A stretch of 30,499 bases of DNA, taken from the IMG/VR virus record IMGVR_UViG_3300051212_000126, positions 1-30,499 of that record; one strand, written 5' to 3'. The position numbers and the translations under genes were made by a program. Below the pieces are notes generated by a model. The model searched no databases. It was not told where the DNA came from and worked only from the letters and a program-made list of their open reading frames with translations. Shown piece after piece: positions 10,001-16,425 of the stretch. This DNA is from a virus. Numbering within the stretch: position 1 is the first letter of the stretch; each line of letters starts with the position of its first letter.

Positions 10001-10756
10001 TGTAAATCCAACAAACGGAGCAATATTGCCTGCTACTTGTGTGCCTATCCAGGCAGTGATTTCGTCTTTCAAAAATTCAGTGTTTCTAGTTAATAGACTG
10101 GCAGCATTTGGATATAAATTTGTAAGCTGAAGTACGCTTAATCCATTGGTTATAACATCTAATAATATTTCAGATAAAGTGCTTAATCGCTGAATCATAT
10201 GCGTTTCAGCATTAGTGCCTGTTGTATTTTGAACTACACCTGCTACCTGCTCAGTTGCGTAAAGCACTCTTGGAAAAACATTTTGTATAATAATGTCTCT
10301 TAATTTACTATGAGCCCAAATTTCTGCTTGTCTATTTCCATCCACTTGCGGTGTGCCACCTAGCCAGTACTGTTCTGCTACATATCTTATTTGTTCATTA
10401 CCACCGTAACGTAAATCATAGATATAAGCATCAATTACATAACCAACATCACGTTCGCACTTATCAGCATCATAAGTATAACCAGCAAAAGGACCGGTAC
10501 TTGCTGCTACTCTAGCAGCAATGTAAGCTCTAATTTCCTTTTTTAAGAATTCTTTATTGTTTGTAAGTAAAGTAACAGCATGTACATTCAAATTTATGGC
10601 AGTGTCTGTTGCTATACTTGCGTTAATATAAGCATTTGCTTCTTTTTGAATAAAAGATTTATTATTAACTAACAATGTATGAGCATTAGGATAAGCATTA
10701 CTACTGCTAGCTACTCCTGGAAAAAACACATAATTTTGAATTCTTTTTTTAGACAT
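4058..10756 (-). CDS. Giant repeat-built virion structural (fibre-like) protein, 2232 aa
   Basis: This is a 2232-aa protein with an ATG at 10756 preceded by GGAGAAC. Residues ~58-660 hold four copies of a ~158-residue mainly helical module; each copy has a helix around EFLKDEITAWI, a C-RDVGYVI-AY-DLRYGG block, a QYWLGG block and a THEKLRDII-like helix. The fourth copy lacks the first helix. Residues ~757-812 (PWDFGTDAIERMRV, GLQPTKWQAIGLLRQYPSVY) form a block I associate with marine T4-like structural proteins. Three copies of a beta module with GDRV-ILGS-LGG and a ND-TI-V strand follow at ~1055-1305. The rest is Gly/Thr/Ser-rich beta-type sequence. There is no signal peptide, membrane segment or enzyme motif. 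It is probably a long fibre, whisker or baseplate component. Its start is 11 bases from the end of the 379-aa gene, so the two may share a transcript. Virion role inferred; exact position unknown. Confidence 0.7.
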   Translation of the reverse strand: MSKKRIQNYVFFPGVASSSNAYPNAHTLLVNNKSFIQKEANAYINASIATDTAINLNVHAVTLLTNNKEFLKKEIRAYIAARVAASTGPFAGYTYDADKCERDVGYVIDAYIYDLRYGGNEQIRYVAEQYWLGGTPQVDGNRQAEIWAHSKLRDIIIQNVFPRVLYATEQVAGVVQNTTGTNAETHMIQRLSTLSEILLDVITNGLSVLQLTNLYPNAASLLTRNTEFLKDEITAWIGTQVAGNIAPFVGFTYNASKCRRDVGYVIEAYISDLKNGGTEKTREAAQQYWLGGVAQVDGNRAPEVAAHTKLRDIINNFILAKLPYSSDQNPVVTTQDTTGSVSESGTTTIIATLASILINTIDVGLSTLTNLNLYPNAVSLISLNKEFLKDEVVAWINTQVAGSIAPFVGFTFNTVNFKAELDKIIEGYIYDVRYGGREGTRNTVSQYWIGTTAVITGTRAPEAAAHVKLRDIINTNILPKVAYSSLQSPVVTTQNLTGSVAESGVSATITTLASTVTSVITSGLNNLPLVPITQSLRNFAGYVYDTSKCERDIGYVLDAYANDLRYGGNIEIRFVSSRYWESGVPQVDGDRRPEIKTHEFIRDLINSYIFTQAAYTPLQVIVSRYTNGSITYETAASARIYTLESILSDVIENGLSSVPARSNGVTQIKIQGKIGLDEILLITDTTNNQILYNFSSQDYGATVDYFATYNSNGIYRDDDFPAYLQTADYVTTITLDADTSAQSANDDIQIFVESNELKVRPWDFGTDAIERMRVSNPQSMLDADFEYGLQPTKWQAIGLLRQYPSVYEIPGTDTAVATVVTDASAGTANIGASLITVTTQGPHGFVVGTPITIKALANTITGFSRAEGTFLVNSVPSTVTFTYYSASKVGTTNGQVLATAYTQLRKAAFYTGASLGTPVFSIFSPGSSGTITSEFITPAGSDQIAFIGSPPSIGAPLTAAGINPGTQVTGIVGSGGVAVQTAAAANAAINDTTIEVESATGILEGMAIDNGTGTAVFVTGITGTTVSLSAPLTANKTGSADTYIGLSATLTSPIGSGATFNFARVNGSYQYVGVANGGSNYTVGDRVKILGSALGGSDVTNDITIVVLSVDSGGSIANIDSTMPISFTGTSVNGSVTYSPISQSSTTGSGINSTWNIVRSDTGDSSAGLYSVTSINPGSNFNPGDQVVISGNLLGGASPENDLFINVLTVGGLGEILTFSSLGSALGTDTVFTNIVSSNLPHLGAGAVFTVTRFGGSYTATPTVGGNDYQIGNILTIAGSNLGGTIPTNNLTMTVTQIDGTGAIQLVLESGNAVAGSVIDFISALSLSEVTIAQLADATSIAYAAIAGVQVEFPTAHGLVPGASITVAILSNGPNHAFAAGPFFVESVPTPTRVRYTARTSGTIDVSSVTLAGVVYTRSDAYFIHRPYDGGVQLGTGGPQHGAQAIRMSKKYIRYQSGKGVMYTTGALFAPSYDLQSLTATGTSIGSYITVVTDDVDHGCQIGGMIRIKGVITSGYNGDYTVTDVINERSFRVQAQTVLGNVYATLSGQSQMSLVQWHGATVRAGAFDEQNGMFWQYDGQTLSVGRRTSTFQLAGTVSIVRDTNLITGSNTRFRDQLQAGDKIVIKGMTHCVSSIESQTSMTVTPDYRGAVDAVASKLCKVDDIIVPQANFNLDKLDGTGPSGYNVDTSTMQMIGIQYTWYGAGFIDYMLRGSDGNYIMVHRIRNSNTNTEAYMRTGNLPVRYEVINEGARSKLASSITASQTTLPLVDASNFPNESGTVLVDNELISFTGKSGNTLTGCTRAAPMTNFVAGASRTFTAGAAATHEYNTGAVLVSNTVSPIISHWGSAFLTDGRFDEDRGYLFNYAATNVSISTTKRTAFLIRLAPSVSNAIVGDLGERELLNRAQLLLKGIEITSDTGTGGIVVEGVLNPQNYPLSPSDIAWSGLQGSAQGGQPSFSQIAPGGSVVWSSAASTNSTATTQAFPTGSITARALSWRSNRSIENNSNFFVVTESDRNTYVSQGWAVGDRVSGGGIPANTTITQISFWYNDATLGNVYYVQMSQNANGNVNGNSTLTVTKAYNTNNTSVLFFQNASWIASGATTGTEVDDTTKFPGGTFVSNATSQNYFGTSYYRVTFNQSSIGAAFTPGTTTVQFKFGIPPYAQPGETVFSFIAGPGTTSVLDLSELKELTNTTLGGRGTYPNGPDVLAINVYKVAGAAINANIVLRWGEAQA
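6842..7594 (-). repeat. Three copies of a GD-V-ILG-LGG beta module within the 2232-aa protein
   Basis: Codons ~1055-1305 repeat a ~90-residue unit three times. Each has a Gly-rich turn (GGSNY, PGSNF, GGNDY), then a GDxVxI-G or GNILTI-G strand, an LGG turn, an ND/NN pair and a hydrophobic strand. A single related copy is found at residues ~1215-1280 of the 1891-aa protein. Confidence 0.55.
8777..10585 (-). repeat. Four tandem ~158-aa helical modules within the 2232-aa protein
   Basis: Codons ~58-660 hold four diverged copies of one module, recognisable by KCERDVGYVIDA, DLRYGG and YW-GG. Copies 1-3 are complete and copy 4 is shorter at its start. Related modules lie in the 1891-aa protein. Confidence 0.75.
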
Positions 10757-10767
10757 TTAGTTCTCCG

Positions 10768-11907
10768 TTATCCGCCAAGTGCGATTGCCAGTGCCGCTGC
10801 TGTGGCGTCAACATAATCTTTTCTTGTTGCTTTATTTGGACTAGAAGGAGCATTATTTAAAGTCACTTCGTCCGCTGTTATTGTATCTACTGTTAGGTTA
10901 TTGTTTATCGTTACATTAGTTGCAGTTATAGTTGTAGCATTTATTGTGGTAATATTTCCTGTGGTAATATTTCCTGTAGTACTATTTAATGTAGTAATTG
11001 TGCCTGTGGTACTATTTAAAGTTACCACTGTGCCTGTAGTACTAGATAACGAGGTAGAGTTTATAGTGGTAAACACTGCTGATCTAGGCACAGTACTGCC
11101 AATGGTCATGTTATTGATTGACCCTACTGTGCTAGGATTTATTGTTACAGATCCTGTACCTGTAGGTGAAAAATTTATTACACTGTCATTAGCATTTGCT
11201 GTTATATCTCCAACTACGTCTACATCATTTAAAGATGATAAAATACTAGAATTTAAATTGGTAAATGATCCATTACGAGGAGTAATATTACCAATAACAA
11301 CATTATTAATACTACCTGTGCTACCACTACTGGTAATCGATACAATATTATTTAGAACAGATAAACTAGATCCTACTTGAAGTTCATCTGCATTTACTCT
11401 ATCAACATTTATTATACCGTTGGCCGCTGTAAAACCTGTGGTTTCAAAACCGTACTCTGAATAAAATTTACTTTCCTGTATGGTTTTTGGTATAGCGGCT
11501 GCGTAAGGATTACTGATTGACTCAGCGTAGTTGGCGGAAAATATTACTCTCGTGCCGTCATAAATTACACTGCTTGGATTAGCACGTAGACTAACATAAC
11601 TGTCTGTAACATCTACAGAAAATTCAGCTAGACGAGAGACTGTGCCTATTCTACCATAGTCAACAATATTAACACTATTAGGTGTAGCTACAACTAATAA
11701 GTTTATTGTCTCTTTGGTGTAACTGTCGTATTCTACTGAGATCTGATAGGATACGCTGGAGAAATCGCCTACATACCAACGATCTATTTCTACATCTAAA
11801 CCTAGATAGATTTGTATCCATTGCCCTTTATAGGACCAATTTTTACCCGGTTTTACACGCAGGGTTGAGTGCAGTCCTTGATCAAAAAAGCTGGAAAAGT
11901 TTAACAT
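10768..11907 (-). CDS. Fibre-like virion protein with threonine-rich repeats, 379 aa
   Basis: This 379-aa protein has three visible parts. Residues 1-~135 look like a compact beta domain (NWSYKGQWIQIYLGL, ending VIFSANYAES). Residues ~195-280 contain fibre-type motifs (INNVVIGNITPRNGSFTNLN, then INNMTIGSTVPRSAVFTTIN). Residues 284-335 are short Thr/Asn-rich repeats (TTGTVVTLNS, TTGTITTLNS, TTGNITTGNI). The C-terminus has NKATRKDYVDAT, like the short 'NK-YVD' ends of many phage fibres. The first part plausibly attaches to the virion and the rest forms an elongated trimeric beta shaft; this is inferred from composition. The ATG at 11907 has only a weak ribosome site (GGCAG) that lies inside the 3' arm of a 17-bp hairpin. 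The next gene starts 11 bases after its stop. I do not recognise a named family for the N-terminal domain. Confidence 0.68.
   Translation of the reverse strand: MLNFSSFFDQGLHSTLRVKPGKNWSYKGQWIQIYLGLDVEIDRWYVGDFSSVSYQISVEYDSYTKETINLLVVATPNSVNIVDYGRIGTVSRLAEFSVDVTDSYVSLRANPSSVIYDGTRVIFSANYAESISNPYAAAIPKTIQESKFYSEYGFETTGFTAANGIINVDRVNADELQVGSSLSVLNNIVSITSSGSTGSINNVVIGNITPRNGSFTNLNSSILSSLNDVDVVGDITANANDSVINFSPTGTGSVTINPSTVGSINNMTIGSTVPRSAVFTTINSTSLSSTTGTVVTLNSTTGTITTLNSTTGNITTGNITTINATTITATNVTINNNLTVDTITADEVTLNNAPSSPNKATRKDYVDATAAALAIALGG
10903..11058 (-). repeat. Short coding direct repeats, Thr/Asn-rich
   Basis: Codons 284-335 of the 379-aa gene repeat an ~10-codon unit. At DNA level, blocks such as GTGGTAATATTTCCT (plus strand) occur back to back around 10949-10981. 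The repeat length fits one coil of a beta shaft. Confidence 0.65.
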
Positions 11908-11909
11908 AT

Positions 11910-11958
11910 AATTCTGCCAATATAACTATATTTATCATATCGTTATACTGACAGAATT
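11910..11958 (-). promoter_or_regulatory. 17-bp hairpin with late promoter in the loop and ribosome site in the arm
   Basis: On the minus strand the arms 11958-11942 (AATTCTGTCAGTATAAC) and 11926-11910 (GTTATATTGGCAGAATT) pair over 17 bp; two of the pairs are G-U, so the pairing is perfect only as minus-strand RNA. The 15-base loop (11941-11927) contains most of GATAAATA. The GGCAG ribosome site of the 379-aa gene is in the 3' arm, and its ATG is 2 bases past the stem. There is no U-run after the stem, so a simple terminator is less likely than an RNA switch. Confidence 0.6.
11929..11936 (-). promoter_or_regulatory. Late-promoter-like box (GATAAATA) for the 379-aa gene
   Basis: On the minus strand this reads GATAAATA and lies 22-29 bases upstream of the ATG at 11907, in the loop of the hairpin. 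A transcript starting 6-7 bases downstream would lack the 5' arm and leave the ribosome site free. Confidence 0.55.
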
Positions 11959-11965
11959 TGTGGGG

Positions 11966-13780
11966 TTAATTTAGTATTTTTACTAGTTTTCCGTATTCTG
12001 GTAGAAATAGATACTCAATATCACTGCGTACTAATGTATTAATAGCATCATCTAGAGTTTCTACTAACGGATCTCCACCTAAATTAAAGCTGGTATTAAA
12101 CAAAATAGGAATATTTGTTTTTTCATAAAATGTTTTAATTAGATTGTAGAAATGATAATTTTGCTCTTCTGTAACAGTTTGTATTCTACAGGTGCCATCT
12201 ACATGAATAATGCTGGGTATTTTTTCAGCTATGCCTGGCTGGCAATTTACAGCGTACATCATATGCGGGCTTTCGTCCTTACCTCTAAGATCAAACCACT
12301 CATGCGCATGTTCTTTTAAAATTGTTCCAGCAAAAGGTCTAAAATATTCTCTACGTTTTACTGTATTCACATAGTCTTTGCCATCAGCATAGGTAGGATC
12401 AAATAAGATACTACGATTTCCAAGTGCTCTAGGACCGTTTTCACTGCGGCCTTGAAAAATAGTTACAATATTTTTCTTTGTTAGCAGTTCTACTACATCT
12501 TTATATGTAGCATCAACAACTTCTCCACCGGCATACCCAACTTTTTCTAAAATTTCTTTGTCGGTATACGTTTGCTTAGGGCCAAGATATAGCGTGTCTA
12601 GTTTTTGTATTTCTGAATTTTTAGTTACATCATGCCAAAATAGCAGTGCTGCTCCCATTGCTGTACCAGCATCATTACTTATAGGCTCAACATAAATTTC
12701 TATACCTTCGTTTTTAAGCTGATCCAAGTACCAATAATTAGCTACACAATTCAAACCATAGCCGCCGCTTATTACCACACGTTTTTTACCACTCATCTCT
12801 ACAGCTTTACGAATCAAACGTAACACTTGTTCCTGAGTTTGTGTTTGTACTGCGTAGGCTAAATCTCTACGGCTTTGTAGATAGGTAACATCTGGATTGT
12901 CATCCGACGATCTTTCATCTAAAAAGTCAAACAGTTCAGCATTAACTTTTGCTCCGTTTGGATAGTTAGGCACAATAAGATTTCTATTGCTTAATGGAAT
13001 CTTAGAACTATGATCAAACAGTCTAGGAATACTAGTATTTTCTTTACCGTAAGGAAATAGACCCATGGTCTTACCTGCTTCAATGCTACTGAAGCCGCAG
13101 TATTCTGTTACGCCTTCATATACCTTAACAATACCAGCACGATCTGTTAAGTGTGCTTCGTGAAATTGTCCAGGTTCACCAAAATTATCAGACTCTAAAT
13201 GACTCCAATAAATGCCTGGCACTGGTTCTAGTGTGCCGTAGTGCTTGTATAGTGTTTTAAAATTAGCTGGATATTCACAATCTACAATACTTTCAACTTC
13301 CCAGATAGTCATGGGATCGTTGCCATATTGTATTTGAATAAATGTGCCTGCTCCGTCTACAATTAAACTTACAGCATCAGTCCATCCGCTGCGATAAAAT
13401 GCGCAGGCACTATGAAGTTTATGATGCATATAACTAAAATCTACGACTTGAGGATGATTATGTAAGTTAGCTCTGCGATCAATTAAATTTAATTTACGTG
13501 CCAAACCAGTATAAACATCGTCGCCGGTATAATCTACTCGGCCAGCTGTAGATTGTAGGGCTTGAGTGTGCGCGACTACAAGATAATCAATTTTATCCGT
13601 GTATTCTAAAATTTTCATCATACTAGCATAAGGACCGCCATCGTATTTCTGTCTAGTAAGTCTTTCTTCTTCTATGCTAAAAATAATTTCACCATCTTTG
13701 AGCAAGCATACTCCTGCATTGTGACCTCTAGCTATAGCAGCAATCCAACCAGTTTTTAAATTTACTGTCTCTGTTGTCAT
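11966..13780 (-). CDS. NodU/CmcH-family O-carbamoyltransferase
   Basis: This 604-aa protein has the full two-domain layout of the NodU/CmcH/TobZ carbamoyltransferases. The N-terminal Kae1-like half has RGHNAGVCLLKDGEI (H20) and SIEEERLTRQK at ~35-45, the conserved HHKLH at 119-123 (the metal-binding-type histidines of this fold), and VDGAGTF at 141-147. The C-terminal half has GRSENGPRALGNRSILFDP at ~444-462, FRPFAGTIL at ~479-487, and ILFNTSFNLGGDPLV at 559-573, all family hallmarks. These enzymes move a carbamoyl group from carbamoyl phosphate, using ATP, onto a hydroxyl, usually of a sugar. The ATG overlaps the stop of the glycosyltransferase gene (ATGA), so the two are translationally coupled and probably act on the same glycan. 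Relatives occur in marine T4-like phages. The acceptor is unknown. Confidence 0.92.
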   Translation of the reverse strand: MTTETVNLKTGWIAAIARGHNAGVCLLKDGEIIFSIEEERLTRQKYDGGPYASMMKILEYTDKIDYLVVAHTQALQSTAGRVDYTGDDVYTGLARKLNLIDRRANLHNHPQVVDFSYMHHKLHSACAFYRSGWTDAVSLIVDGAGTFIQIQYGNDPMTIWEVESIVDCEYPANFKTLYKHYGTLEPVPGIYWSHLESDNFGEPGQFHEAHLTDRAGIVKVYEGVTEYCGFSSIEAGKTMGLFPYGKENTSIPRLFDHSSKIPLSNRNLIVPNYPNGAKVNAELFDFLDERSSDDNPDVTYLQSRRDLAYAVQTQTQEQVLRLIRKAVEMSGKKRVVISGGYGLNCVANYWYLDQLKNEGIEIYVEPISNDAGTAMGAALLFWHDVTKNSEIQKLDTLYLGPKQTYTDKEILEKVGYAGGEVVDATYKDVVELLTKKNIVTIFQGRSENGPRALGNRSILFDPTYADGKDYVNTVKRREYFRPFAGTILKEHAHEWFDLRGKDESPHMMYAVNCQPGIAEKIPSIIHVDGTCRIQTVTEEQNYHFYNLIKTFYEKTNIPILFNTSFNLGGDPLVETLDDAINTLVRSDIEYLFLPEYGKLVKILN

Positions 13781-14715
13781 TTTTCTATTTTTCCTAAAAT
13801 TGTATTGATTACGTAGTCGTGAATCTCAGGACTCATACTCATTATATGTTCGTGCTTGCGATCAACTCGCTCGTCTGGCGCTATTCTAATAGGGCTATAT
13901 TCTCTGGTTTCTTCACCCATATCTAGAATATTAAATGTACTTACATTAGGATATGAAACATTAATAGGATAAGTTGCCCCAAAGACTACTGTGGCAGGTT
14001 TATTCATAGCATAGGCTAAATGCTGTCCTACGCTATCGCAGCCAAAGAAATGATCAGCATATTTTATAATTGCTGCCCACTGTCTTAACCCTACATTTTC
14101 TGGCGCTGCTACATCATCTTTATATTTTTCTTCTCGCAGATCCAATTTAATTTCGCTCATCATTATCACAGCGTAGCCATGTTCTTGTAGTTTTCTAATT
14201 AATACCTTTATATCTTTATACTCTATACTTCTGCTAGTAGGATCTACGAAACTTTCATCAATATACTGTATACCTCTACCAAAGGGTTGGAATACAATAG
14301 CTTTGTCTTTTTTTAAAGTTTTTTTAATTTCTGTAACTACTTGTCTGCCATGTAGTAGTTCTTCTTTTGACAGCATTAAATTTGGTTTAGCTAATTCTCT
14401 AATGCCTTTTTGATTTATTTCGATATCAAATGCTTGTGCTAGACTACACTTTTGATTGTAATATTCCCACACTCTATAAGGCTCTGGACTGACTACATCC
14501 CTATCACGAATCTTTTCTTTGAATAAATTTTTGTGCCAAACATCGTAAGTTCTGTCGTCTAGTGTAGGATGTCCTTTGAATAAATCAGTTCCGCCTTCGC
14601 ATACTATGATAAAATCTTTATCGCCCGATTCTTGTTCGTAGTGTTCCAGCGCAGGAATTGCGCAAATGACACGGCCTGCGCCACCGTTAATAAAAAAAGC
14701 TTTGGATCTAGCCAT
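13777..14715 (-). CDS. Glycosyltransferase, GT9 (heptosyltransferase-like)
   Basis: This 312-aa protein resembles the GT9 (ADP-heptose:LPS heptosyltransferase) fold, a two-domain GT-B enzyme. The N-terminus has FINGGAGRVICAIPALEHY at 8-26, corresponding to the Gly-rich acceptor-side loop followed by the I-P-AL helix. In the C-terminal half, AIVFQPFGRG (139-148) starts the second domain. ADHFFGCDSVGQHLAYAMNK (220-239, D227 and H232) followed by PATVVFGATYP is the nucleotide-sugar-site signature (D-x-G/V-x-x-HLA-A-x-x-KP...FG-T). The size fits. The ATG at 14715 follows GAGGAAC. The gene sits just after a hairpin/terminator and overlaps the carbamoyltransferase by 4 bases. The likely role is adding a sugar that is then carbamoylated, on a virion or host-surface glycan; that is inference. 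The sugar donor need not be ADP-heptose. Confidence 0.75.
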   Translation of the reverse strand: MARSKAFFINGGAGRVICAIPALEHYEQESGDKDFIIVCEGGTDLFKGHPTLDDRTYDVWHKNLFKEKIRDRDVVSPEPYRVWEYYNQKCSLAQAFDIEINQKGIRELAKPNLMLSKEELLHGRQVVTEIKKTLKKDKAIVFQPFGRGIQYIDESFVDPTSRSIEYKDIKVLIRKLQEHGYAVIMMSEIKLDLREEKYKDDVAAPENVGLRQWAAIIKYADHFFGCDSVGQHLAYAMNKPATVVFGATYPINVSYPNVSTFNILDMGEETREYSPIRIAPDERVDRKHEHIMSMSPEIHDYVINTILGKIEK

Positions 14716-14727
14716 TTGTTCCTCGTT

Positions 14728-14774
14728 AAAAAGTCTAGCGTATTATATATCTTTTAACATAATAACGCTAGACT
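14728..14774 (-). terminator. Intrinsic terminator between the 209-aa gene and the glycosyltransferase gene
   Basis: On the minus strand the perfect 10-bp arms AGTCTAGCGT (14774-14765) and ACGCTAGACT (14741-14732) are followed by a TTTTT run. TATTAT and ATAATA next to the arms can extend the stem with one bulge. This should stop transcripts from the fibre genes to the right. A TATAAT sequence (14747-14742) lies inside it. Confidence 0.65.
14742..14747 (-). promoter_or_regulatory. Possible -10 box (TATAAT) for the glycosyltransferase/carbamoyltransferase pair
   Basis: The minus strand reads GATATATAATACG here, a perfect TATAAT 27-32 bases upstream of the ATG at 14715. No good -35 hexamer is seen at the usual spacing, so it may instead be only part of the hairpin. 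Confidence 0.3.
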
Positions 14775-14791
14775 GATTAAGAGTCAAGTGA

Positions 14792-15421
14792 TTAATATAC
14801 TTTTGGAGGATTACTTGGGAATGGAATTTTCCAATGATCTACATTGGCATAAGTTGTTTCTAAATTAGCCAGCCAATCTCTGTGTTGTTCTAACTCTTGT
14901 CTTTCTTGATCTGTATAATCATTATCTGCTAAAGATCGATTTATCATTGTAACGCTGTTGGCTACACCTGAAAATAAGCTTTCTCTTAATATAGCATGTT
15001 CTCTAAATCTTGGAGTTGTAAATGCTCCGTCGCGATAGAATAAATCTTGTCCAAAATAGTTTTGTGAGATTCCTCCACCAGAATATACATAAGTCCAAGT
15101 TTCGCCTGTTGGCAGTGTTTCTGTGTAATCTGGTATTGGATCGTGAGTGTAGTACCCTGTTAGATATGCTGCTTCAAAGGTATTAACACTGGCATCTAAT
15201 ACTACAAATTCTGTGTCAGGATCATCGTCAACTAAATTAGCAAGTTGTAAATCTGCCTCTGTTTCTCCTGCTCTTGCTACATAACGAATTTCGCCCGTTG
15301 GTGTAAACACACACAGAACTAATAATTTTGGTCCTTCGTAAATAGCATCCACTGTCTTATTCAAAGCAGTGGTTGTTTTATAAGGCTCATCTGAAAGCTT
15401 GAACGTAAAAAATTTACGCAT
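14792..15421 (-). CDS. Possible tail-fibre assembly chaperone, 209 aa
   Basis: This 209-aa protein starts at 15421 behind a strong ribosome site (TAGGAG). The N-terminal half is beta-type with no clear motif (LLVLCVFTPTGEIRYVARAG). The C-terminal ~45 residues contain DYTDQERQELEQHRDWLANL and then a hydrophobic-Pro ending, IPFPSNP. That matches the general pattern of fibre-assembly proteins (Tfa/gp38-type and related chaperones): acidic-E-R/L, a short helix with W/Y and L, then a 'W/FP-x-P' ending. Its position directly after three fibre-like genes fits, since such chaperones usually follow the fibre gene they serve. It is the last gene before a terminator. The assignment rests on a short motif and position. 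It could instead be a small structural protein. Confidence 0.4.
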   Translation of the reverse strand: MRKFFTFKLSDEPYKTTTALNKTVDAIYEGPKLLVLCVFTPTGEIRYVARAGETEADLQLANLVDDDPDTEFVVLDASVNTFEAAYLTGYYTHDPIPDYTETLPTGETWTYVYSGGGISQNYFGQDLFYRDGAFTTPRFREHAILRESLFSGVANSVTMINRSLADNDYTDQERQELEQHRDWLANLETTYANVDHWKIPFPSNPPKVY

Positions 15422-15432
15422 TTATACTCCTA

Positions 15433-16425
15433 TCAACTAAAGAATCTAATTTTAACAGCACCCTGACCGCCGCGATATCCATTATCTCTAACATCACCGC
15501 ACAATGCTATACCTGGGCCACCCCAACCGTATGGAACATATGGTATACATCCGGTTGATTCATAACAAGCGCAGATACGATCTGAACGCCATGAATAACC
15601 GTGAGGAGCACCTTTTGTTCCATTACGACTAGTACTTAGTCCTGATATAAATCCATGTAGTCCCTGTCCTGGAATAGGAGCTTCTGTAGCATCGTCAGTA
15701 AAATTATAACTGATATAAGGAGTATTACCGCAGCTCCATACGCCTGCTGGTCCTGGAACATGTACAACATAGCAGCAACGACCGCTACTAGTAGGACATT
15801 GACAGCTAAATGTAACACAGCTAACACCACCACAGCAGTTTTGATCACCGCCTACTGCAGTAGCAATTAATGTTTGAGTAGTGCCAATATTACAAATGGT
15901 TCCAGCGCCTTGTCCTAATCCATTATTTGTACCACAATAGCCTAGTGCTCTATAGCAACAATATCCACCACAGTTACCATCAGTAGCACAAATACTACAA
16001 CCGCCACGGCCACCCTGTGCGCAGATACACCCGTTAGTGCCATTACCAAACCAGCAAATACAAGTGGCTTCTGAACAACCTCTAAAATTTAACACGTCGG
16101 CATTGCCGCAGCTAAAACCAATAACTCCAGTAACATAACAACCAGCAGTTACACAAATACATTTACGAGAAAAAGCACCAGCATTTCCTGGTAAACCCCA
16201 GCCGCAGCAGCACATACGAGCACTGCTTCCACCTGCGCCCCATACTTCAATAACAGCACAGCCTGTGCCTGGCGCACGCCAACAAAACCCACCACAAAAG
16301 TTAGTTCTTACATTACCTGGTGAAAATACAAAAATTTGACCTTTTTCTAAGTTGGTTTCAGAAATATCTCCTGTCCAATTACTATTAGATCTTTGTTTTA
16401 CTAAATTTGTTAAATTAGTTGGCAT
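15433..16425 (-). CDS. Cysteine- and glycine-rich fibre-like protein, copy 3 of 3 (330 aa)
   Basis: This 330-aa protein has 34 cysteines by my count (~10 %), far above any neighbour. It begins MPTNLTNLVKQ and has LEKGQIFVFSPGNVR at ~27, then IEVWGAGGSSARMCCCGWG at ~59, the 'W-GAGG' start typical of glycine-rich domains in phage adhesins. After that come CWFGNGTNGCICAQGGRGG, GGDQNCCGGVSCV, ICACYESTGCIPY-P and a GGQGAVKIRF end. Its two upstream neighbours are clear paralogues with the same cysteine frame. The ATG shares a base with the previous stop (TAATG) and has only a weak ribosome site, so it is probably translated by coupling. A host-contact tip or adhesin is a reasonable guess. Whether the cysteines form disulfides or bind metal is not known. 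I know of no characterised homologue. Confidence 0.72.
   Translation of the reverse strand: MPTNLTNLVKQRSNSNWTGDISETNLEKGQIFVFSPGNVRTNFCGGFCWRAPGTGCAVIEVWGAGGSSARMCCCGWGLPGNAGAFSRKCICVTAGCYVTGVIGFSCGNADVLNFRGCSEATCICWFGNGTNGCICAQGGRGGCSICATDGNCGGYCCYRALGYCGTNNGLGQGAGTICNIGTTQTLIATAVGGDQNCCGGVSCVTFSCQCPTSSGRCCYVVHVPGPAGVWSCGNTPYISYNFTDDATEAPIPGQGLHGFISGLSTSRNGTKGAPHGYSWRSDRICACYESTGCIPYVPYGWGGPGIALCGDVRDNGYRGGQGAVKIRFFS

Noticed and set aside
10903-11058. CRISPR-like or intergenic repeat array
   Set aside because: Units are short, adjacent without unique spacers and in frame within a fibre gene.
10901-11380. 159-codon open frame on the plus strand
   Set aside because: It is antisense to the Thr/Asn repeats of the 379-aa gene; its V/T/L-rich composition is just their complement.
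15636-15848. 70-codon open frame, hydrophobic, in another minus frame
   Set aside because: Fully inside the 330-aa cysteine-rich gene; hydrophobicity follows from frame-shifted Cys/Gly codons, and no ribosome site is seen.
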